A stretch of 9,821 bases of DNA from Chthoniobacter sp. (lineage in GTDB: Bacteria; Verrucomicrobiota; Verrucomicrobiia; Chthoniobacterales; Chthoniobacteraceae). The stretch covers positions 1 through 9,821 of the forward strand of contig JANXWQ010000242.1 of NCBI GenBank assembly GCA_025351065.1, given 5' to 3'. The notes beneath the pieces were generated by a model. It saw only the letters and a program-made list of their open reading frames with translations. It had not been told where the DNA came from and made no database searches. Position numbers and translations under genes: made by a program. Numbering within the stretch: the stretch's first letter is position 1; each line of letters opens with the position of its first letter. Below, piece by piece: positions 5,652-9,821 of this stretch.

Positions 5652-6545
5652 TTATTTCTTCACCCCGCGCAGGTGCTCGTCGAACCAGTCGGCCATCGCG
5701 GCCATGTCCTTTTCCATGCCGCCCCAGCCGTGGGCGCCGCCGGGGTGGACGATGAGCTGGGCCTTGGCGCCCGCTTCCGTGGCGCGCTGGACGAAGGTTT
5801 CGGCCTGCTGCATGGGCACGAGTTTGTCCGCGTCGCCGTGGACGATGAGGGTGGGCGGCAGCGCGGCGGTGATGAAGTAGATGGGCGAGATTTCCCGGCC
5901 GTAAATCTGGCGGCTCTCCGGCGTGTCGGCGCGCGGGCCGAAGGCGGGCTTGTAGTCGTGCAAAATGCCGGTGCCCACGGCGTCCTCGCCGGCGGTGCCG
6001 TAGTTGAGAAAATCCGTCGGCGGAAAAAAGCAGGCGACGGCCTGCACGGCGCTGCTCTCGCGGTCGATGGGGTCTTTCGCGTCCGCTTTCCCAGGCCCGC
6101 CCTGCGTGCCCATCGTGAGCGAAAGGTGTCCGCCCGCGCTGCCGCCGGTGATGCCGAGGTGCTCGGGGTTCACGCCCCACTTTTTCGCGTTCGCGCGGAT
6201 GAAGCGCACGGCGCGATGAATGTCCTGCGCGACCTCCGGGATGATGAAGCGCGGCTGCGAGCCGTGGACGACGGCGAAGACGGTGTAGCCGCGGTCGAGG
6301 TAGGGCGCGTAGCCGCGCGGGTTCACCGCATCGTGGCTGGAAAACCAGCCGCCGCTGACCATGTAAATGATGCCGTAGCCGTTCGGTTCCTTCGCGGGCT
6401 GGATGACATCGAGCGTCAGCGCGGTGCCGAATTTGCGCCCATAGACCACATCCTCGGTGCGGGTGAAAGCGGCAGGCTCCTGCGCACGGGCGGGCGGGAG
6501 CAGGAGGAGAAAGGCGAGGGCGGCGAGGCGGAGGGATGGGTGCAT
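5652..6545 (-). CDS. Secreted alpha/beta hydrolase (esterase/peptidase-like)
   Basis: A 297-residue protein beginning MHPSLRLAALAFLLLLPPARAQ, a clear Sec signal peptide with likely cleavage near A21, so it should act outside the cytoplasm. The mature part is an alpha/beta hydrolase. The nucleophile elbow is G-G-S-A-G-G with S136; the acid is D240 in HGDADKLVP; the histidine is H272 in GGAHGW. The oxyanion-hole strand reads YMVSGGWFS (61-69) in place of the usual HGGG of the hormone-sensitive-lipase-type families. The overall arrangement resembles acetyl-xylan- or feruloyl-esterase-like and prolyl-oligopeptidase-like hydrolases, but the substrate cannot be deduced. The ATG at 6545 is chosen over the in-frame ATG at 6680 because it opens the signal peptide directly; the longer form would overlap the divergent reductase gene. 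aroB lies 110 bp downstream on the same strand. Confidence 0.88.
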   Translation of the reverse strand: MHPSLRLAALAFLLLLPPARAQEPAAFTRTEDVVYGRKFGTALTLDVIQPAKEPNGYGIIYMVSGGWFSSHDAVNPRGYAPYLDRGYTVFAVVHGSQPRFIIPEVAQDIHRAVRFIRANAKKWGVNPEHLGITGGSAGGHLSLTMGTQGGPGKADAKDPIDRESSAVQAVACFFPPTDFLNYGTAGEDAVGTGILHDYKPAFGPRADTPESRQIYGREISPIYFITAALPPTLIVHGDADKLVPMQQAETFVQRATEAGAKAQLIVHPGGAHGWGGMEKDMAAMADWFDEHLRGVKK

Positions 6546-6551
6546 GCGGCG

Positions 6552-6580
6552 GTAGTGCGCGCTCGCGGCGGCCAATGCAA
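6552..6580 (-). promoter_or_regulatory. Weak candidate leaderless promoter of the secreted hydrolase
   Basis: On the minus strand TTGCAT (6580 to 6575), a 17-nt spacer and CACTAC (6557 to 6552) end 6 nt (cgccgc) before the ATG at 6545. The matches to sigma-70 consensus are poor (3 of 6 and 2 of 6). It is listed because the spacing is the same as for the better candidates at 1737, 6615 and 8216, and because the same cgccgc precedes the ATG of glpX. Confidence 0.25.
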
Positions 6581-6593
6581 TCCCGAACCGCGC

Positions 6594-6605
6594 CGAAAAT
6601 TTTCG
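6594..6605. promoter_or_regulatory. Perfect 12-bp palindrome between divergent promoters
   Basis: CGAAAATTTTCG is an exact palindrome in the 106-bp gap between the divergent hydrolase and reductase genes. It lies 13 bp from the candidate hydrolase -35 box (minus, 6580) and 9 bp from the candidate reductase -35 box (plus, 6615), so one bound regulator could affect both. The AT core stands out in very GC-rich surroundings. No regulator gene is nearby. Confidence 0.4.
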
Positions 6606-6614
6606 CGCCCCGCC

Positions 6615-6644
6615 TTGCCCGCGCGCCGGGGCTGCCGCTAGCTT
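6615..6644 (+). promoter_or_regulatory. Candidate leaderless promoter of the aldo/keto reductase
   Basis: TTGCCC (6615-6620, 4 of 6 to consensus), an 18-nt spacer and TAGCTT (6639-6644, keeping the key T-A at the front and T at the end). Seven nt separate the -10 box from the ATG at 6652, so the predicted transcript starts at about the start codon. No Shine-Dalgarno sequence is present. Confidence 0.45.
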
Positions 6645-6651
6645 CCGCGGC

Positions 6652-7593
6652 ATGCAAAAGACCACCATCGGGCAAAGCAAACTCTCCTCCTCCCGGCTCG
6701 GCTACGGCTGCTGGCGGCTCGCTCCCGCGGGCGACGTGAAGACGAATCTCGAGATCGCCCGCACCGCGATCCTCGCCGCGGTGGACGCGGGCTTCACGCT
6801 TTTCGACCACGCCGACATCTACTGCCACACGCGCGCCGAGAGCGCCTTTGGCGAAGTGCTGCGCGAGCATCCGAAGCTGCGCAAAAAGCTGCTCGTGGCG
6901 ACGAAGTGCGGCATCCGCTTTGCCGACGAACCGCCCGGTGCGCCGCACCGCTACGACTTCTCCGCGGAGCACATCATCCGCTCGTGCGAGCAGTCGCTGC
7001 GGCGGCTGCATGTCGAGGAGATCGACCTCTACCAGCTCCACCGGCCGGACTGGCTGATGGACGCGACCGAGGTGGCCATCGCCTTCACCAGCCTGCACAA
7101 ATCGGGCAAGGTGCGGGAGTTTGGCGTGAGCAATTTCTCCCCCTCGCAGGTCGGCATGATCCAGCGTGAACTCCAGCAAAAGCTCGAACAGCCGCTGGCC
7201 GCAAACCAAGTGGAGATCAGCCTCGCGAACCTGACCGCCTTCACCGACGGCACGCTCGACCAGTGCCAGGCGCTCAGCCTCACGCCGCTCGCGTGGAGCC
7301 CGCTGGCGGGTGGGTTGCTGGGCGACGGGGGCAAAGATTTGCTGCCCTCGCAGCGGGGCTATCGCGTCGAAGGCATGGTCGCCGCGCTCGACGTGATGGC
7401 CGCCGAGCGCAACGTGACCCGCACCGCGCTGGCGCTGGCGTGGCTGCTGAAGCATCCGACGAAAATCATCCCGCTCGTCGGGTCCGTGAATCCCGACCGC
7501 ATCCGCGCGGCGGCAAAAGCGGACGAGATCGAGCTTTCGCGCGAGGACTGGTACCGCCTCCTCGCCGCGGCGCGCGGCGAGCCGCTGCCGTAG
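6652..7593 (+). CDS. Aldo/keto reductase, YdhF-like
   Basis: A 313-residue NAD(P)H-dependent oxidoreductase of the aldo/keto reductase superfamily, predicted cytoplasmic. The catalytic tetrad is visible: D52 and Y57 in FDHADIY (51-57), K85 in ATKCGI (83-88), H130 in LHRPD (129-133). The protein follows E. coli YdhF (about 298 residues) closely: LHKSGKVREFGVSNFSPSQ, ANQVEIS, DGTLDQ and a late I-P-L-V-G-S segment for cofactor binding. YdhF-type enzymes have no well-settled physiological substrate, so only 'carbonyl reductase or alcohol dehydrogenase activity' is justified. The ATG at 6652 is the first start and lies 7 nt after a -10-like box. The stop is only 4 bp from the stop of the convergent NTF2-like gene. 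Confidence 0.92.
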   Translation: MQKTTIGQSKLSSSRLGYGCWRLAPAGDVKTNLEIARTAILAAVDAGFTLFDHADIYCHTRAESAFGEVLREHPKLRKKLLVATKCGIRFADEPPGAPHRYDFSAEHIIRSCEQSLRRLHVEEIDLYQLHRPDWLMDATEVAIAFTSLHKSGKVREFGVSNFSPSQVGMIQRELQQKLEQPLAANQVEISLANLTAFTDGTLDQCQALSLTPLAWSPLAGGLLGDGGKDLLPSQRGYRVEGMVAALDVMAAERNVTRTALALAWLLKHPTKIIPLVGSVNPDRIRAAAKADEIELSREDWYRLLAAARGEPLP

Positions 7594-7598
7594 CGGCT
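7580..7598. terminator. Small hairpin spanning the two convergent stop codons
   Basis: AGCCGCT (7580-7586) and AGCGGCT (7592-7598) form a perfect 7-bp GC-rich stem with a 5-nt loop. The stem covers the end of the reductase gene (TAG, 7591-7593) and reaches the stop of the NTF2-like gene (complement of 7598-7600). A second short stem, AAAGC/GCTTT (7600-7604 with 7609-7613), follows. No T-tract is present, so this is at best a compact, non-canonical bidirectional terminator. Confidence 0.3.
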
Positions 7599-8173
7599 TA
7601 AAGCACGCGCTTTCGCCCCAGCAGCCAGCCGGCGATGAGGCCGATGATGACGCTGCCGATGGTGGCCGTGACGCCCGCCTTTTTCGTGGCGGCAATGAGC
7701 GGATTGTCGGCCAGGCCGGTGGAGCAATGCAGCGCGGCGACGAGCCACTGGCCTTGATCTTTCACGACCGTGGCCGTCCAGCGTCCGTTGAGCATGAGGT
7801 TGCTGCCATGAGCCATTTTGTAGGTCTCGACCGCGCTGCCGAAAGCGATCGCGGTGTCGCCGTGGAGGATCGCCGGCCCGTCGGCTTTCGCCTCGATGTG
7901 GACGCTCTCGACGAGCCGCTCCGGCCCCGTGGTCATCTTCAGCAAAAACGCTTTCACGCCCTCGCGCCCGCGGACCACCTCGGCGTTTTGGTAGGTGATG
8001 ACGACGTTCGGGTGGAAGTAGGTGAGCTGCTGGTCGAGGTCGGAGCGGTTGATCGCGCCGAGCAGACCGTCGCGCAGCGCGTGGAGTTCGGTAGGCTCGG
8101 GTCGGGCGTCCTGCGCGGGGAGCGGGGTGAGGGCGAAAAGGGTGAGCGCAAGGAACGCGGCGAGGACTTTCAT
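7598..8173 (-). CDS. Exported NTF2-fold (SnoaL/DUF4440-like) protein with C-terminal membrane anchor
   Basis: A 191-residue protein in three parts. Residues 1-20 (MKVLAAFLALTLFALTPLPA) are a Sec signal peptide. Residues about 28-155 look like an NTF2-like domain of the SnoaL/DUF4440 type: an N-terminal helix (ELHALRDGLLGAINRSD), then F-H-P-N-V-V-I-T-Y, R-G-R-E-G-V-K-A-F, H-G-D-T-A-I-A-F-G and a closing strand with G-R-W-T-A-T-V-V-K and W-L-V-A-A-L-H. Residues about 166-185 form a Gly-rich hydrophobic helix followed by the basic tail GRKRVL, so the domain is probably held on the outer face of the inner membrane with the tail inside. No PEP-CTERM or LPXTG motif precedes the helix. Function is unknown; this fold includes both enzymes and binding proteins. 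The ATG at 8173 opens the signal peptide. The gene is divergent from the amylase gene. Confidence 0.8.
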   Translation of the reverse strand: MKVLAAFLALTLFALTPLPAQDARPEPTELHALRDGLLGAINRSDLDQQLTYFHPNVVITYQNAEVVRGREGVKAFLLKMTTGPERLVESVHIEAKADGPAILHGDTAIAFGSAVETYKMAHGSNLMLNGRWTATVVKDQGQWLVAALHCSTGLADNPLIAATKKAGVTATIGSVIIGLIAGWLLGRKRVL

Positions 8174-8179
8174 GGCAGC

Positions 8180-8209
8180 AGATTCGCGGGCCGGTGGCGG
8201 GCGCGTCAA
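8180..8209 (-). promoter_or_regulatory. Candidate leaderless promoter of the NTF2-like gene
   Basis: On the minus strand TTGACG (8209 to 8204, 5 of 6 to consensus), an 18-nt spacer and GAATCT (8185 to 8180, a weak -10 match keeping A at position 2 and T at position 6). It ends 6 nt before the ATG at 8173. Its -35 box is only 6 bp from the -35 box of the divergent amylase promoter, so polymerase binding at the two could compete. Confidence 0.35.
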
Positions 8210-8215
8210 TGCGTC

Positions 8216-8244
8216 TTGCCCGTCGGTGCCGGGCGCGGTTTCAT
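8216..8244 (+). promoter_or_regulatory. Candidate leaderless promoter of the GH13 amylase
   Basis: TTGCCC (8216-8221, the same hexamer as at the reductase promoter), a 17-nt spacer and TTTCAT (8239-8244, 4 of 6 to TATAAT), ending 7 nt before the ATG at 8252. No Shine-Dalgarno sequence is present. The 78-bp gap to the divergent NTF2-like gene is almost filled by the two opposed promoters; I see no separate operator palindrome in it. Confidence 0.45.
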
Positions 8245-8251
8245 CGCACCC

Positions 8252-9821
8252 ATGCTGCGCCTTTTCTCCGCTCTCCTCGCCGCCGCTCTCACGCTCGGCG
8301 CCGCGGCTGCGCCGCTGGATCGGCCGTGGAATCAGGACGTGATCTACTTCGCGCTGACCGACCGCTTTCTCGACGGCGATGTGGCGAATGACGTGCCGCC
8401 CGGCAGCGACCCGGCGCTCTATGACGCGGCGCAAAAGGACATCAACCGCTACCACGGCGGCGACCTGCGCGGGCTGGAAATCGCCATCGCGGCGGGCTAC
8501 TTCGACCGGCTCGGTGTGACTGCGCTGTGGATCACGCCGCCGGTGCGCAATGTGTGGAATTCCGCGTTCGATCTCGGCGGTGGGAAGACCGGCTACCACG
8601 GCTACTGGGCGCAGGATTTTCTCGACATCGACCCGCATCTCACGAGCGCGAAAAGCTTCGACGGGAAGACGGCCTACGCGGACTCGCGCGACGGGCGGAT
8701 GCAGCATTACCGCGACTTCGTGGCGCTCGCGCATGCCCACGGGATCAAGGTGATTCAGGATGTCGTGTGCAATCACGCGGGGCCGGTTTTTTACTACGAC
8801 GAAAATCACAACGGCCACGACGACGGGCAGGCGGAATGGATTCCCGCGTACCAGCGCAACGGCTTCCACGAGGGCGCGACGTGGGCGGATCATCCGCAGT
8901 GGAACCAGCGCCGCGTCGGGCCGGACGGGCCGCAGACGGTGCTCGGAAAAAAAGTCGCGGTGACCGGCGTGCTCGCGCAGCTCGACAGCTACGGGCGCAA
9001 GGGCATGAGCGGCGGCTCGCTCGGCGCGAGCGATGGGGAGGAGGTGATGTGCGACTTCTTCAGCCTGCGCGATGTGTGGACCGATCCGGCGGGCGCGCAC
9101 TTCGATGCGCTGGTCAATGAGTTCGTGGAAATCTACGCGTTCTACCTCGAGACGGTCGGCGTGGACGGGCTGCGGATCGACACGGTGAAGCATGTGCATC
9201 ACGCGTTTTGGGATGCCTTCACCGCGCGGCTGCGCACGCGGCTCGGGCCGGAAAAGGCGCGGCGCACGCTGCTCTTCGGCGAGATTTATTCCGGCAGCCC
9301 GCAGACCGTCGGGCGTTACACCTACCGCGAGGATTTCGCGCAGAACAAAACGCCGTGCCTCGACAGCGTGCTGAATTTCCAATGCTGCGATGCGACCCGC
9401 GAGTGGCTCCGGTACAAGGACGGCGGCTTCCGCCCGGCGAAGGCGCTGGAAAAAATGCTGCGCGACATCGCGCCGGAGTCGGGCGCTTTCAACCCCACGC
9501 CCGGCCTCGACGGATTGCCCGCGCGGGGCAAGCTGGTGAACTTTGTGGAGAATCACGACGGGCTGAACCGCTTCCGCGCGGCAGGCATCAGCGCCGCGCA
9601 GAACACGCTCGCCAACGCGCTCATGCTCACGCTCGAAGGCATCCCGTGCCTTTACTACGGCACCGAGGTCGCGCTCGAAGACCCCGACGGGCGCCTGGGC
9701 CAAGACGGCGAGACCGGGCGGCGGACGCTGTGGCCGCGCGGCACGGATGCGCGCGCGATGCTCGCGGCGGCGGACCGTTCGGCGCTGGTGCCGTTCAGCC
9801 GTCTGCGGCGCGAACTGCCGG
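8252..9821 (+). CDS. Secreted GH13 alpha-amylase family glycoside hydrolase (3' truncated)
   Basis: The frame is open from the ATG at 8252 to the window end, giving 523 residues and no stop. Residues 1-20 (MLRLFSALLAAALTLGAAAA) are a Sec signal peptide. All four GH13 regions of the (beta/alpha)8 barrel are present: I, DVVCNH at 170-175; II, GLRIDTVKH at 306-314 with nucleophile D310; III, FGEI at 342-345 with acid/base E344; IV, FVENHD at 431-436 with H435 and transition-state stabiliser D436. Region II is the same as in fungal Taka-amylase. Residues 183-191 (DENHNGHDD), just after region I, look like an acidic calcium-binding loop at the start of domain B. The enzyme should hydrolyse alpha-1,4 glucans outside the cytoplasm; cyclomaltodextrinase or transglycosylase activity cannot be excluded. 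The end of the barrel and any C-terminal beta domain lie beyond the window. Confidence 0.92.
   Translation, partial: MLRLFSALLAAALTLGAAAAPLDRPWNQDVIYFALTDRFLDGDVANDVPPGSDPALYDAAQKDINRYHGGDLRGLEIAIAAGYFDRLGVTALWITPPVRNVWNSAFDLGGGKTGYHGYWAQDFLDIDPHLTSAKSFDGKTAYADSRDGRMQHYRDFVALAHAHGIKVIQDVVCNHAGPVFYYDENHNGHDDGQAEWIPAYQRNGFHEGATWADHPQWNQRRVGPDGPQTVLGKKVAVTGVLAQLDSYGRKGMSGGSLGASDGEEVMCDFFSLRDVWTDPAGAHFDALVNEFVEIYAFYLETVGVDGLRIDTVKHVHHAFWDAFTARLRTRLGPEKARRTLLFGEIYSGSPQTVGRYTYREDFAQNKTPCLDSVLNFQCCDATREWLRYKDGGFRPAKALEKMLRDIAPESGAFNPTPGLDGLPARGKLVNFVENHDGLNRFRAAGISAAQNTLANALMLTLEGIPCLYYGTEVALEDPDGRLGQDGETGRRTLWPRGTDARAMLAAADRSALVPFSRLRRELP

Noticed and set aside
7598..7680. PEP-CTERM or LPXTG sorting signal at the end of the NTF2-like protein
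   Set aside because: There is a hydrophobic helix and basic tail but no PEP or LPXTG-type motif before it.
5587..7695. 702-codon minus-strand frame across the hydrolase and reductase genes
   Set aside because: It overlaps two genes with intact catalytic motifs and has shadow composition.
8174..9703. Upstream extension of the NTF2-like gene across the amylase gene (701 codons in total)
   Set aside because: Only the last 191 codons have a signal peptide and domain-like sequence; the rest is antisense to a GH13 gene with all four conserved regions.

Overview
This is a GC-rich, gene-dense stretch of bacterial chromosome. The protein families (class II fructose bisphosphatase, RhaM, a secreted GH13 enzyme, a large ABC-2 permease), the near absence of Shine-Dalgarno sequences and the different inverted-repeat families between genes suggest a member of the PVC group, most likely Verrucomicrobiota. 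No rRNA or other marker gene is present, so this is inference. I see no tRNA, rRNA, CRISPR array, insertion sequence or phage gene.

Layout. Positions 1-57 hold the tail of a plus-strand gene, probably the ATPase of an ABC exporter. A 7-bp-period inverted repeat follows, then the ABC-2 permease (165-1733). Next come a class II fructose-1,6-bisphosphatase (glpX, 1772-2827) and L-rhamnose mutarotase (rhaM, 2834-3148), which look like a two-gene operon. Positions 3149-3296 hold two small repeats ahead of trpS (3297-4268). trpS faces aroB (minus, 4426-5541) across a 20-bp inverted repeat of the 'cgcagag' type. Upstream of aroB on the same strand is a secreted alpha/beta hydrolase (5652-6545). It is divergent from a YdhF-like aldo/keto reductase (6652-7593). 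That reductase converges, with only 4 bp between stop codons, on an exported NTF2-fold protein with a C-terminal membrane anchor (7598-8173, minus). The NTF2-like gene is divergent from a secreted GH13 alpha-amylase (8252 to the window end, truncated at 3').

Function. The genes are mostly housekeeping and carbohydrate metabolism: aromatic amino acid synthesis (aroB), tRNA-Trp charging (trpS), gluconeogenesis (glpX), deoxy-sugar use (rhaM), starch or maltodextrin attack outside the cytoplasm (GH13), and an exported esterase-like enzyme. I do not see a defence island, biosynthetic cluster or other new multigene system.

The most useful patterns lie between the genes. (1) Five start codons (glpX, hydrolase, reductase, NTF2-like, amylase) have a TTG-headed -35-like box whose first T lies 35-37 nt upstream of the ATG, with a -10-like box ending 6-7 nt before the ATG. 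This predicts leaderless mRNAs. (2) There are four structured intergenic repeats of different families, two of them heptad repeats that end 5-6 nt before a start codon. (3) The permease looks like an internal duplication of two ABC-2 halves. (4) GlpX has Asp at a metal-ligand position that is Glu in E. coli GlpX.
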